From positions 1-64,000 of the forward strand of contig NZ_PQSQ01000029.1 of NCBI RefSeq assembly GCF_002920575.1: a DNA stretch of 64,000 nucleotides, written 5' to 3'. Positions 53,869-62,117 of the stretch are shown piece after piece. Positions within the stretch are counted from its first letter, which is position 1. Each line of letters begins with the position of its first letter. The notes below the pieces were generated by a model, which did no database searches, had not been told where the DNA came from, and saw nothing but the letters and a program-made list of their open reading frames with translations. The DNA is from Streptomyces sp. Ru73 (GTDB lineage Bacteria; Actinomycetota; Actinomycetes; Streptomycetales; Streptomycetaceae). Position numbers and translations under genes: made by a program.

Positions 53869-54534
53869 TCAGCGTCCGGAAGCGGCGCGCAGCCGGGGCG
53901 CGTGGGCCGCCGCCGGCACCGGACCGCGCAGCGAGGCCGCCAGCTCACCGGCCCACCGGGCCAGCCCGGTGACGTCGATGCCGTACGGCGGCGCGTCCGC
54001 GTACGGACCGATGGCGGCGGCGCCCCGGGTCAGCAGCGCGGTGCCGCCGGTGACGTTGCCGCGCGCCGCGTGGGTGAGGCCGACCGCCAGCTGCGCGAGG
54101 CCGCGCCACAGCTCGCGCTCCTCCTCGGGACCCGATTTCCAGGCGTCCTCCAGCACCTCGTGCGCGTGGAAGGGCATCCCCTCGTCCAGCAGCCGCTGCG
54201 CCTCCGCCAGCGACTCCTCGGGCGCCCGCACGACGCCCTCCGGCTGCCGCGCGACGCCGGGGGAGCCGTACGGCAGGGGGCGGCCCAGACCGTCCCGCGG
54301 CCGGGCGTTGCGCGCCCGGCCCTCGGTGTCCCGGTCCCGGCGCCGGGGCGCCTCGGCGGACGCGCCACGGGGCACCGCCGTGCCCCCGGCGTTCCCCGCC
54401 GCGTCCCGCGCCTGTTCCGCCGCGCAGTGCGGGCAGGCGGCGGCCGGGTCCTCGCGGATCCGGCCGCACTCCTCACAGACCCGGTCCAGCCAGCAGGCCG
54501 GGTCGCCGCCCTCTTCGTGGTCCCGCGTGCTCAT
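53869..54534 (-). CDS. DUF309 domain protein with N-terminal zinc ribbon
   Basis: A 221-residue protein. The N-terminus has CEECG and CPHC pairs typical of a small zinc ribbon, then a basic low-complexity linker (about 65-110). The C-terminal half carries a DUF309 domain: AQRLLDEGMPFHAHEVLEDAW is the characteristic start with its HAHEVLE motif. The function of DUF309 is unknown. The ATG at 54534 overlaps the previous gene's stop by 4 bases, so the two DUF proteins are coupled. Confidence 0.85.
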   Translation of the reverse strand: MSTRDHEEGGDPACWLDRVCEECGRIREDPAAACPHCAAEQARDAAGNAGGTAVPRGASAEAPRRRDRDTEGRARNARPRDGLGRPLPYGSPGVARQPEGVVRAPEESLAEAQRLLDEGMPFHAHEVLEDAWKSGPEEERELWRGLAQLAVGLTHAARGNVTGGTALLTRGAAAIGPYADAPPYGIDVTGLARWAGELAASLRGPVPAAAHAPRLRAASGR

Positions 54535-54866
54535 CGGCCGTCGACGACCTCGGTCTCGTAGAAGCAGAAGTGGTCCTTGATCTCCGCCACGCCCTCCTTG
54601 GGCTCCCGGTACGCCCACACGGCGTCCGCGGGCCCGTCCGGCAGCGACCAGTAGGACGCGTCGCCCTTGAAGGGGCAGTGGGTCCGGGTCCCGGAGGGGA
54701 CGAGGAGGTCGGTGCGGACGTCCTCCGGCGGCAGGTAGTACCGCGCCGGGTACCCGGTCTCGCGGAGCACGAGCGGCCGGGTGCTGTCGGCGAGCACCTG
54801 CCCGCCGTGCACCACGCGCACGTGGTCCGTGCTCCGCTCGACGGTGATGCGGTGGCCAGTGGTCAT
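54531..54866 (-). CDS. DUF427 domain protein
   Basis: A 111-residue single-domain DUF427 protein. TRPLVLRETGYPARYYLPPEDV and THCPFKGDASYWS are family signatures. DUF427 proteins are small beta-rich folds of unknown function, common in actinobacteria. The ATG at 54866 follows GGGAGGACC. It is the first gene of a two-gene unit with DUF309. Confidence 0.88.
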   Translation of the reverse strand: MTTGHRITVERSTDHVRVVHGGQVLADSTRPLVLRETGYPARYYLPPEDVRTDLLVPSGTRTHCPFKGDASYWSLPDGPADAVWAYREPKEGVAEIKDHFCFYETEVVDGR

Positions 54867-54918
54867 GAGTGGTCCTCCCGGACGAGGAACGGTCCCTCCC
54901 AGGATGTCACCCACGGGC

Positions 54919-54951
54919 GGTGCGGGTCCGGAGGCCCTCCGGACCCGCACC
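54919..54951 (-). terminator. Terminator of carnitine operon
   Basis: A perfect stem of at least 14 bp (GGTGCGGGTCCGGA with TCCGGACCCGCACC) directly after the thioesterase stop on the minus strand. Confidence 0.82.
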
Positions 54952-54955
54952 GCCG

Positions 54956-55435
54956 TCAGACCTCCCGGATGCCCCGGCCCGCCCAGTCCGGTGCGGGGGC
55001 GGTCAGGGCCGTGAGGCGGTCGCGGACCGGTCCGGGCAGCGGTGCCGAGCGGCCGGTGGCCCGGTCGACGTGGAGGGCGAAGAGCTCCTCCGTGGCGACG
55101 GGGTCGCCGGCCGGCTCGCCGGTCCCGGCGTCGACGTACATCTCGTGCAGGAAGCGGACCTTCTTGGCGTCCGCGCCCAGCACCGTCGTGCGCACGATCA
55201 GCCCGGCGCCGCGGTCGACCTCACGGAGGTACCGGACGTGCGCCTCGACCGTGTAGAGCGAGCAGCCGCTCGCCTCGCGGTACTCCGGGCCCAGCCCGGT
55301 CTCCGCCATCAGCGCGTCCGTGGCGTACCCGAAGACGAGGACGTAGTACGCCTCGCTCAGGTGGCCGTTGTAGTCGATCCACTCGTCCTTGACGGCCTGC
55401 CGGAAGAGCGGCAACGCCCCGGCGGGGGCGGTCAC
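54956..55435 (-). CDS. Hot-dog acyl-CoA thioesterase, probable betainyl-CoA thioesterase
   Basis: A 159-residue 4HBT-type thioesterase; the active-site helix is DYNGHLSEAYY (Asp21 to Tyr31). In carnitine degradation the betainyl-CoA made by BKACE is hydrolysed to glycine betaine by such an enzyme; in some bacteria it is fused to carnitine dehydrogenase. Here it is a separate gene whose GTG start overlaps the carnitine dehydrogenase stop (GTGA). This supports the same pathway role. Confidence 0.83.
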   Translation of the reverse strand: MTAPAGALPLFRQAVKDEWIDYNGHLSEAYYVLVFGYATDALMAETGLGPEYREASGCSLYTVEAHVRYLREVDRGAGLIVRTTVLGADAKKVRFLHEMYVDAGTGEPAGDPVATEELFALHVDRATGRSAPLPGPVRDRLTALTAPAPDWAGRGIREV

Positions 55436-56400
55436 TTGGCGCCGCCCAGCCGGCCGGTGGCGCGCAGTACGTTGATGACGCCCTGGTCGCGCTCGGCCAC
55501 CAGGTCCGCGTACGTGCGCTCGCCCGCCTCCGCCTCGCAGCCCTCGACCATCGCGTCCCGCAGCTCGCGGGTCAGCTCGGGGGCCTCCAGGCGGGTCCAC
55601 GGGGACTTCAGGGACGGGCCGAAGTGGTCGAGCATGTGGCCCATGCCGCCCTCGCCGCCGGCCAGCGCGAACGTCAGCAGCGGGCCCATGAACGCCCAGC
55701 GCAGGCCCGGCCCTTCGGTGATCGAGTCGTCGATGTCCTGGACGCTCGCCTCGCCGTTGGCGACCATGTGCAGCGCCTCGCGCCACAGGGCCTCCTGGAG
55801 GCGGTTGGCGATGAAGCCGGGCAGCTCGCGGTCCATGGTGATCACGGACTTGCCGGCTACGTCGTAGAAGCGGGAGGCCCACTCCACGGCCGCGCGATCG
55901 GTCTTCTCACCGCCGACGACCTCGACGAGCGGGATCAGGTACGGCGGGTTGAAGGGGTGGCCGACGACGAGGCGGCCGTTGTCGGCGGCGTCGGAGTGCA
56001 TGTCCGACATCGGGTAGCCGGAGGTGGAGGAGGCGATGATCACGCCGTCGCGGGTGGCGGCGGTCAGCTCGGCCAGCAGCGAGCGCTTCAGCTCCAGCTT
56101 CTCCGGGGCGCTCTCCTGCACGAAGTCGGCGTCGGCGACGGCTTCGGCGAGGGTGGACGCGACGGTGAGGCGGTCCTGCGAGGCGCCTTCGGCGAGGCCC
56201 ATCTGCTCGAGGGCCGGCCAGGCGGCGGAGACCAGGCGGCGCAGCTTCTCCTCGGCGTCGTCGGCCGGGTCCCAGGCGGTCACGTCGTAACCGCGGGCGA
56301 GGAAGTGCGCGACCCAGCCGCCGCCGATGACGCCGGCGCCGATGCAAGCTATGCGGCGCACATTTTCCGGGGTGACGGGGGGTGCGGGGGTGGAGGCCAT
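55432..56400 (-). CDS. L-carnitine dehydrogenase
   Basis: A 322-residue 3-hydroxyacyl-CoA dehydrogenase superfamily enzyme; GAGVIGG at 21-27 binds NAD, SSTSGYPMSDM and the HPFNPPYLIPLVEVV segment (with the catalytic His) follow. The N-terminal part and the HPFNPPYLIPLVEVVGG wording match L-carnitine dehydrogenases, which oxidise L-carnitine to 3-dehydrocarnitine. Fit with the neighbouring BKACE and thioesterase is strong. The ATG at 56400 follows AGGAGCC. A palindrome and composite hairpin lie between it and BKACE. Confidence 0.85.
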   Translation of the reverse strand: MASTPAPPVTPENVRRIACIGAGVIGGGWVAHFLARGYDVTAWDPADDAEEKLRRLVSAAWPALEQMGLAEGASQDRLTVASTLAEAVADADFVQESAPEKLELKRSLLAELTAATRDGVIIASSTSGYPMSDMHSDAADNGRLVVGHPFNPPYLIPLVEVVGGEKTDRAAVEWASRFYDVAGKSVITMDRELPGFIANRLQEALWREALHMVANGEASVQDIDDSITEGPGLRWAFMGPLLTFALAGGEGGMGHMLDHFGPSLKSPWTRLEAPELTRELRDAMVEGCEAEAGERTYADLVAERDQGVINVLRATGRLGGAK

Positions 56401-56462
56401 GCTGTACGGCTCCTGTGGTCGGGGGTGCGGGAGTTGGGGCCGGCTGCCCGCCGGTGGGGGTT

Positions 56463-56509
56463 CCGTTGTGCCCACCCGTTCCGCCCTGCGGAACGATTGC
56501 CCACAACGG
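56463..56509 (-). promoter_or_regulatory. Composite hairpin with IclR-type palindrome between BKACE and carnitine dehydrogenase genes
   Basis: Outer arms CCGTTGTG (56463-56470) and CACAACGG (56502-56509) enclose CGTTCCGC-CCT-GCGGAACG (56477-56495, perfect 8-bp arms). The inner element is almost the same as the IclR site at 26229-26247 and could be an operator; the whole can also fold as a transcript hairpin. Confidence 0.6.
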
Positions 56510-56517
56510 GGAGCGAG

Positions 56518-57405
56518 TCAGGCGCGGGGCTTGAGGCCCAGGCGGGTGCGGGCCTGGTCGGGGGTGGCGACCTTGGCGCCGAGGGACTCGGTGATGGTCA
56601 CGGCACGCTCGACGAGCTGGCCGTTGGTGGCCTTCACGCCCTTGGAGAGGTACAGGTTGTCCTCCAGGCCGACGCGCACGTTGCCGCCGAGCAGGATGGA
56701 CTGGGCGACCCACGGCATCTGCATGCGGCCGAGCGCGAAGCTGGCCCACTGCGCGTTCGCCGGCAGCATGTTGACCATCGCCTGCAGGACGCCGGGGTCG
56801 GCCGGGGCGCCCCACGGGATGTCCATGCACAGCTGGAAGATGGTCGGGTCGTCCAGCAGCCCCTCGGCGAGCAGCTGCTTGGCGAACCACAGCTGGCCGG
56901 TGTCGAAGATCTCCAGCTCGGGGCGGACGCCCAGCTCCTGGATGCGCTTGGCGCCCTTGCGGAGCATCTCCGGGGTGGAGATGTAGAGGTTGTCGCCGAA
57001 GTTCAGCGAACCGCAGTCCAGGGTGCAGATGTCGGGCAGCAGGTCCTCGACGTGCGGCAGCCGGTCCAGCCCGCCGACCAGGTCGGTGCCCGGCTGCGCG
57101 CCCTTCTCCAGCGGCTGGTCGGGGTCGAGCACCAGGTCACCGCCCATGCCGGCGGTCAGGTTGATGACGACGTCGGTGCCGGTCTCCTTGATGCGCTCGA
57201 CGACCTCGGCGTACAGCTTCGGGTCGCGCGAGGGGTCGCCGGTCTCGGGGTCGCGGACGTGGATGTGCACCACGGCGGCGCCCGCGTTCGCCGCCTCCAC
57301 GGCGGACTTGGCGATCTGCTCCGGCGTCACCGGGACGTGCGGGGAGCGGCGCACGGTGTCGCCCGCGCCGGTCAGCGCACAGGTGATGATGACCTCGTCG
57401 TTCAT
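56518..57405 (-). CDS. BKACE (beta-keto acid cleavage enzyme), dehydrocarnitine-cleaving
   Basis: A 295-residue DUF849/BKACE enzyme with CALTGAG near the start and the zinc-binding HIHVRD motif (His47 and His49) at 47-52. BKACE enzymes condense a beta-keto acid with acetyl-CoA to give a CoA ester plus acetoacetate; the dehydrocarnitine branch yields betainyl-CoA and acetoacetate. With the carnitine dehydrogenase and thioesterase downstream the set forms a complete short carnitine route. It lies 117 bases upstream of the dehydrogenase gene. ATG start, preceded by AGAAGGGAATCCCG-like sequence. Confidence 0.87.
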   Translation of the reverse strand: MNDEVIITCALTGAGDTVRRSPHVPVTPEQIAKSAVEAANAGAAVVHIHVRDPETGDPSRDPKLYAEVVERIKETGTDVVINLTAGMGGDLVLDPDQPLEKGAQPGTDLVGGLDRLPHVEDLLPDICTLDCGSLNFGDNLYISTPEMLRKGAKRIQELGVRPELEIFDTGQLWFAKQLLAEGLLDDPTIFQLCMDIPWGAPADPGVLQAMVNMLPANAQWASFALGRMQMPWVAQSILLGGNVRVGLEDNLYLSKGVKATNGQLVERAVTITESLGAKVATPDQARTRLGLKPRA

Positions 57406-57472
57406 GACGGGATTCCCTTCTGCGGGTGGGTGGGTGACGAACCGTCAGGTGCGACGGCGGGGAAGGGAGGGG

Positions 57473-57509
57473 GTGCGCGGGCAGGCGTCGGCCACGCCTG
57501 CCCGCGCAC
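57473..57509 (-). terminator. Terminator after XRE-TetR regulator gene
   Basis: A perfect 16-bp stem (57473-57488 with 57494-57509) and 5-base loop. It sits between the regulator stop and the BKACE start, so the BKACE promoter should lie in 57406-57472. Confidence 0.85.
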
Positions 57510-57545
57510 GATCGGGGGGGCGGACTGCTCGTCCGGGGGAGCGCC

Positions 57546-58412
57546 TTACGGGGCGGTCAGTTCGCTGTCCACGAAGGCGATCAGTGCGGCGTGCATGCTG
57601 TCGGGGGTGGTGCTGCCGGGGGCCGTGGCCAGTACCTGGGTGGCCAGCCCGTCGATCAGGGCGGTCAGCCGCAGCGCGGCGAACTCCACGTCGACCGGGC
57701 GGAAGACGCCCTGCTCGACACCGCGCCGCAGCACGTCGGCGACGGTGGTCCGCCACTGCCGGTAGTAGTGGTCGTGCAGTCGCCCGACCTCGGTGGAGCG
57801 GGCCGCCTGGGCCCACATGTCCAGCCAGACCAGCCACTGCCGGCGCTGCTGCTCCGTGCGCGGCGTCTGCAGCGCAATGAGGTGCAGCAGCTCCTCGCGG
57901 GCGTCGGCGGCGCCGGCCAGGCCCTGCGCACGGCGCTCGGTGTCCTCGTCCATGCACCAGCGGACGGCGGCCTCCAGGAGGTCGTCCCGGCCGGGGAAGT
58001 GGTAGTGGATCGCGGCCGTGCTGGTCCCGCAGGCGGCGGCGATGTCGGCGACGCGTACGGCGTGGAAGCCGTGCTCGGCGATCAGCCGCACCGTCTCGCG
58101 GACGATCTGCAGCGGCCGGCCGCCCTCGGGGAGCGCGGCGGGGCCCGTCGTGTCGCCCGGCGGTGCGGGCGTCCCGGCGCGGGAGCCCAGCAGCCAGCCC
58201 GCGTCCACGCCGCCGATCTCGGCGATGCGCACGATCTCGGCGACGGTGAAGCGGCGGGTCCCGCCGAGGGACCGGGAGAGCTTCGAGGGGTCCATCACGA
58301 TGCGCCGGGCGAACTCACGGCGGCTGCAGCCGATGCCGTCGATCACCTTCTTGACGCGGTCCGTGAGGTCGCCGTTCTCGTCGGCGAGCCGGGTGCCGGG
58401 GTCTTCCTGCAT
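57546..58412 (-). CDS. Dual-HTH regulator: XRE domain fused to TetR
   Basis: A 288-residue regulator with two DNA-binding modules. Residues 15-72 form an XRE helix-turn-helix (CSRREFARRIVMDPSKLSRSL, then FTVAEIVRIAEIGGV and GWLLG). Residues 95-140 form a TetR HTH (GFHAVRVADIAAACGTSTAAIHYHF in outline), followed by a TetR ligand/dimer domain that includes EQQRRQWLVWLDMWAQAARS. It adjoins the carnitine operon and may control it. How two HTHs share one operator is unknown. The ATG at 58412 gives the complete XRE domain. Confidence 0.87.
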   Translation of the reverse strand: MQEDPGTRLADENGDLTDRVKKVIDGIGCSRREFARRIVMDPSKLSRSLGGTRRFTVAEIVRIAEIGGVDAGWLLGSRAGTPAPPGDTTGPAALPEGGRPLQIVRETVRLIAEHGFHAVRVADIAAACGTSTAAIHYHFPGRDDLLEAAVRWCMDEDTERRAQGLAGAADAREELLHLIALQTPRTEQQRRQWLVWLDMWAQAARSTEVGRLHDHYYRQWRTTVADVLRRGVEQGVFRPVDVEFAALRLTALIDGLATQVLATAPGSTTPDSMHAALIAFVDSELTAP

Positions 58413-58590
58413 GGCACGGGACCGTAGCAGCGTGATGAGATCACCGCAACGCCCTGGACCGCGGCCGATGCGAAAACCCCTTGTTCTTGCCCGTGAAAAG
58501 GGTCGGTGATGAGGGCTGACTGATGAGAAAGTCAGAATCCTTGTCCGGGTGGCCCCGGCCCGGAGCGCGGACGCCCCGTAAAAGGTGGAA
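58413..58590. promoter_or_regulatory. Divergent promoter region of XRE-TetR and PP2C phosphatase genes
   Basis: 178 bases. It contains the inverted repeat CTGACT (58516-58521) with AGTCAG (58530-58535), a possible operator. Confidence 0.4.
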
Positions 58591-60684
58591 ATGTGGCAAA
58601 GTGACGACATGGCCGAACGGGGCTCGCAGCCCCCTGCCGTGGCGCTGCCGGAGGCGTGGCCCGCCCCGCCGGACCTGATCCTGGCGCTCAACGGAATGGG
58701 GGGCTTCGACTGGGACCTGGAGCGCGGCCGGCTCCACATGGACGCCGCCGCGCTGCGGGTCTTCGACCTGCGCCCCGACGAGTTCGACGGCCGCCCCGCC
58801 TCGCTGTCCGTGCGGGTGCCGCCCGCCGAGGCGGCCCGGCTGGACTCCCTGGTCGCGCAGGCCATCAAGGACGGCAGCGAGTCCTACGGCGTCTACTTCC
58901 GCGTCCGGTGCCGCGACGGCACGCTGCGCTGGGCCCACACCCACGGCACCATCCGCCGGGACGACTCCGGACGGCCGTACCGCATCCTCGGCATCGTCCG
59001 GGACGCCCGCCAGGAACTGGCGCTCTCCCGCACCGCGGGCCCGGGCACCTCCGGCGACCGGCGCCGCCGCCGGCACAACTCCGTGGTCGAGCGCACCACA
59101 GCGGCGCTCGCCCACGCCAGGACCGTCGGTGACGTCATCGCCGTACTCGGCGACAGCCAGGGGCTCAGCCGGCTCGGCGCGGAGAACGTCATCCTGGGGC
59201 TGGTGGAGGCCGGCGGCCGCATTCAACTGGTCTCCGAGGGGCAGGCCGGCAGCTTCGTGCCCGAGCACCGGTTCACCCGAGTGGCGGACGAGTTCCCGAT
59301 GAGCGAGGTCGTGCGCACGCTCCAGCCGCGCTTCGTCCGCTCCCGCGCGGAGTTCGCCACCCGCTACCCGCGGCTGTGGCCGCACGTCCGGCCCCTGGAC
59401 ATCGGCTCGGCCGCCTACCTCCCGCTGATCGCGCAGGCCCGCCCCATCGGCGTGATCGGGCTCTTCTACCGCGAGGAGAGCGAATTCAGCACGCACGAGC
59501 GCAGCATCCTCGTGGCGCTCGGCAGCAGCATCGCGCAGAGCCTGGCACGCGCGATGCTCTTCGACCAGGAGCACGACCTCGCCGAGGCGCTCCAGCAGGC
59601 CATGCTGCCGCGCCGCATCCCCGGCGTCCCCGGCGCCCAGATCGCGGTGCGCTACCGCTCCGCGCGGCTCGGCCAGGACATCGGCGGCGACTGGTACGAC
59701 GTCATCCAGCTCCCCGACGACAGGGTCGCCGTCGTCATCGGCGACGTCCAGGGCCACGACACCCAGGCCGCCACCCTGATGGGCCAGTTGCGCATCGTGC
59801 TGCGCGCGTACGCCGCCGAGGGTCACGCGCCCGCCACCGTCATGGCCCGGGCCTCCGCCTTCCTGCACGAACTGGACCCGGAGCGCTTCGCCACCTGCAC
59901 GTACGCGGACATCGACCTGACCACCGGCGCGCTGCAGACCGTCCGCGCCGGCCACATCGACCCGCTGGTCCGGCACGCCGAGGGCATCTGCCGCCGGGTG
60001 CCGGTGGCCGGCGGACTGCCGCTCGGGCTGTCCGCCCAGTTCGGCCGGCTGGACTACCCCGTCACCACCGTGCACCTCGCACCCGGCGAAACGCTTGTGC
60101 TCTGTACCGACGGCCTGGTCGAGCGGCCCGGCGCCGACCTGGACGACGGCATCGCCCGGCTGGCCCGGGCGGTGCGCACCGGCCCGCAGGACGTCCAGCA
60201 GCTCGCCGACCGGCTGTGCACGCTGCCACTCAGCGGCGACGGGGAGGACGACATGGCGCTGCTGCTGCTCCGCCGCAGCGGCACGCCCCCGCCGCACCAT
60301 GTCGGCACGGTCCGCCGGCACATCGCCCCCGGCGACCCCGAGGCGCTGGTCGCGGCCCGGCACATGATCCGGGACGCCGTACGGTCCTGGGGTGCCCGGG
60401 AGCGCGCCGAGGAGATCGAGCTGGTGGCCGACGAGCTGATCACCAACGCGCTGCTGCACACCGACGGCGCGGCCCTGGTGACGCTCACCCTGCCCAGGAC
60501 CGCCGACCGGCGGCTGCGCCTGGAGGTCGCCGACCGCTCCAGCGTGCTGCCGCGCCGCAGTGAGCCGCCCGAGGGCTGCATTTCCGGACGCGGCCTGCTG
60601 CTGGTCGACCGGATCGCGGACGTCTGGGGCGTGACTCCGCGCGGCAACGGCAAGAGCGTGTGGTGCGAGTTCCTGTGCCCGTGA
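58591..60684 (+). CDS. PAS-GAF-PP2C (SpoIIE)-ATPase phosphatase
   Basis: A 697-residue signalling protein. Order: PAS fold (about 28-135; the FRVRCRDGTLRWAHTHG strand), GAF domain (about 165-330), SpoIIE/PP2C phosphatase (about 340-560; GQDIGGDWYDV holds metal ligands, then GDVQGHD and CTDGLVERPG) and a C-terminal HATPase anti-sigma-like kinase (about 575-697; VADELITNALLHTDG). Such fusions dephosphorylate anti-anti-sigma factors and can phosphorylate them, controlling alternative sigma factors in stress or development. ATG at 58591 follows AAAGGTGG. Confidence 0.88.
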   Translation: MWQSDDMAERGSQPPAVALPEAWPAPPDLILALNGMGGFDWDLERGRLHMDAAALRVFDLRPDEFDGRPASLSVRVPPAEAARLDSLVAQAIKDGSESYGVYFRVRCRDGTLRWAHTHGTIRRDDSGRPYRILGIVRDARQELALSRTAGPGTSGDRRRRRHNSVVERTTAALAHARTVGDVIAVLGDSQGLSRLGAENVILGLVEAGGRIQLVSEGQAGSFVPEHRFTRVADEFPMSEVVRTLQPRFVRSRAEFATRYPRLWPHVRPLDIGSAAYLPLIAQARPIGVIGLFYREESEFSTHERSILVALGSSIAQSLARAMLFDQEHDLAEALQQAMLPRRIPGVPGAQIAVRYRSARLGQDIGGDWYDVIQLPDDRVAVVIGDVQGHDTQAATLMGQLRIVLRAYAAEGHAPATVMARASAFLHELDPERFATCTYADIDLTTGALQTVRAGHIDPLVRHAEGICRRVPVAGGLPLGLSAQFGRLDYPVTTVHLAPGETLVLCTDGLVERPGADLDDGIARLARAVRTGPQDVQQLADRLCTLPLSGDGEDDMALLLLRRSGTPPPHHVGTVRRHIAPGDPEALVAARHMIRDAVRSWGARERAEEIELVADELITNALLHTDGAALVTLTLPRTADRRLRLEVADRSSVLPRRSEPPEGCISGRGLLLVDRIADVWGVTPRGNGKSVWCEFLCP

Positions 60685-60768
60685 CGCCTGTCCGGCGGGT
60701 ACGCGCAGGGTGCGCGGCACCGATGGCTGCGGTCTACAGTCGGTAAGGCGTGAAGGTGGCCCCCGGTA

Positions 60769-60803
60769 CTGACATGCCGGGCGCCGCGTGTTTTACTGCC
60801 GCG
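60769..60803 (+). promoter_or_regulatory. Promoter for leaderless MFS exporter mRNA
   Basis: -35 CTGACA (60769-60774) and -10 TTTACT (60792-60797) are 17 bases apart. Transcription would begin near 60803, the GTG start itself. No ribosome-binding site precedes that GTG. Confidence 0.6.
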
Positions 60804-62077
60804 TGCCCACTGCGACCGCCCCCACCAGTCTGCGCTCCCGCGTCTTCGCTGACCTCACCCCGCTGCGCACCTCCGTCCACTACCGCCGCCTGTGGACCGG
60901 CAACACCGTCTCCTGGGTGGGACAGCAGATGACCGCGCTCGCGGTCTCCCTCCAGGTCTACGACATCACCCACTCGACGTTCTCCGTCGGTCTCGTCGGC
61001 CTCTGCTCGCTCGTCCCGCTGGTCGTCTTCGGCCTGTACGGCGGCGCCATCGCCGACACCGTCGACCGCCGCACCCTCGGCCTGGCCAGCGCCCTCGGCG
61101 CCACCGCGATGTCCGTCGTACTGGCCGGCGCCGCACTGCTGCACATACGCCAGGTGGGGCTGCTGTACGCCGTCGTCGCCCTCCAGGCCGTCTGCTTCGC
61201 GATGAACTCGCCGGCCCGCTCGTCGATGATCCCGCGGCTGCTGCCCACCGAGCAGCTGCCGGCCGCCAACGCGCTGAACTCCCTCACCAGCAACCTCGGC
61301 CTGATGGGCGGCCCGATGCTCGGCGGCGTCATCGTCGGCTGGTGGGGCTACCAGGCCGCCTACCTCATCGACGTCGTCGCCTTCACCGCCTCGCTGTACG
61401 CGATGTGGCGGCTGCCCTCCATGCGCCCCGACCACGAGCCCGGCCCGGACGGCGCCCGGCCGAAGCGCGCCTCCGTCCTGGACGGCCTGCGCTTCCTCGC
61501 CACCCGCCCCAACCTGCGGATGACCTTCTTCGCCGACCTGGCCGCGATGGTGCTGGCCCAGCCGCGCGCGCTCTTCCCGGCCGTCGCCGCACTGTGGTTC
61601 GGCGGCGACGCCAAGACCGTCGGCCTGCTCGTCGCGGCCCCCGCCGTCGGCGCCGTACTGGGCGGCCTCTTCTCCGGCTGGCTCGGCAGCGTCCGGCGGC
61701 ACGGCCTGGCCATCCTGCTCGCGGTCGCCGCCTGGGGCACGGCCGTCGCCGTCTTCGGCCTCACCCGCAACCTCTGGCTCGGCCTGGTCTTCCTCGCGGT
61801 CGCCGGCTGCGCCGACACCGTCTCGATGGTCTACCGCTCCACGATGCTGCAGGCCGCCACCCCCGACCGGATGCGCGGCCGGCTCCAGGGCGTCTTCATC
61901 GTCGTGGTCGCGGGCGGACCGCGGCTCGGCGACTTCCTCGCCGGCTCCGCAGCCGACCTCGCGGGCCCTGCCGTCGCCGTGGTCGGCGGCGGCCTGGCCT
62001 GCGTCCTCGTGGTGCTGCTGCTCGGCCTGAGCCGCCCCGCCTTCGCGCGTTACGACGCCCGCGACCCGCAGCCCTGA
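60803..62077 (+). CDS. MFS exporter, EntS/enterobactin-exporter-like
   Basis: A 424-residue major facilitator with about 12 helices. FVADLTPLRTSVHYRRLWTGN-like N-terminal sequence, PARSSMIPRLLPTEQLPAANAL and PGRMRGRLQGVF-like loops resemble the EntS/DHA3 group that exports siderophores and drugs. Nothing adjacent fixes the substrate. I place the start at the GTG at 60803 because a good promoter would give a leaderless message there; an in-frame GTG at 60788 is possible. Confidence 0.83.
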   Translation: MPTATAPTSLRSRVFADLTPLRTSVHYRRLWTGNTVSWVGQQMTALAVSLQVYDITHSTFSVGLVGLCSLVPLVVFGLYGGAIADTVDRRTLGLASALGATAMSVVLAGAALLHIRQVGLLYAVVALQAVCFAMNSPARSSMIPRLLPTEQLPAANALNSLTSNLGLMGGPMLGGVIVGWWGYQAAYLIDVVAFTASLYAMWRLPSMRPDHEPGPDGARPKRASVLDGLRFLATRPNLRMTFFADLAAMVLAQPRALFPAVAALWFGGDAKTVGLLVAAPAVGAVLGGLFSGWLGSVRRHGLAILLAVAAWGTAVAVFGLTRNLWLGLVFLAVAGCADTVSMVYRSTMLQAATPDRMRGRLQGVFIVVVAGGPRLGDFLAGSAADLAGPAVAVVGGGLACVLVVLLLGLSRPAFARYDARDPQP

Positions 62078-62117
62078 GCGGCGGGCGCCCGGCCGGGGCG
62101 CCCGCACCGCCGCTCAG
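62074..62117. terminator. Bidirectional terminator between MFS exporter and L,D-transpeptidase genes
   Basis: An 11-bp outer stem (CTGAGCGGCGG with CCGCCGCTCAG) with an inner GGGCGCC/GGCGCCC stem. Both stop codons are part of the hairpin. Confidence 0.85.
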
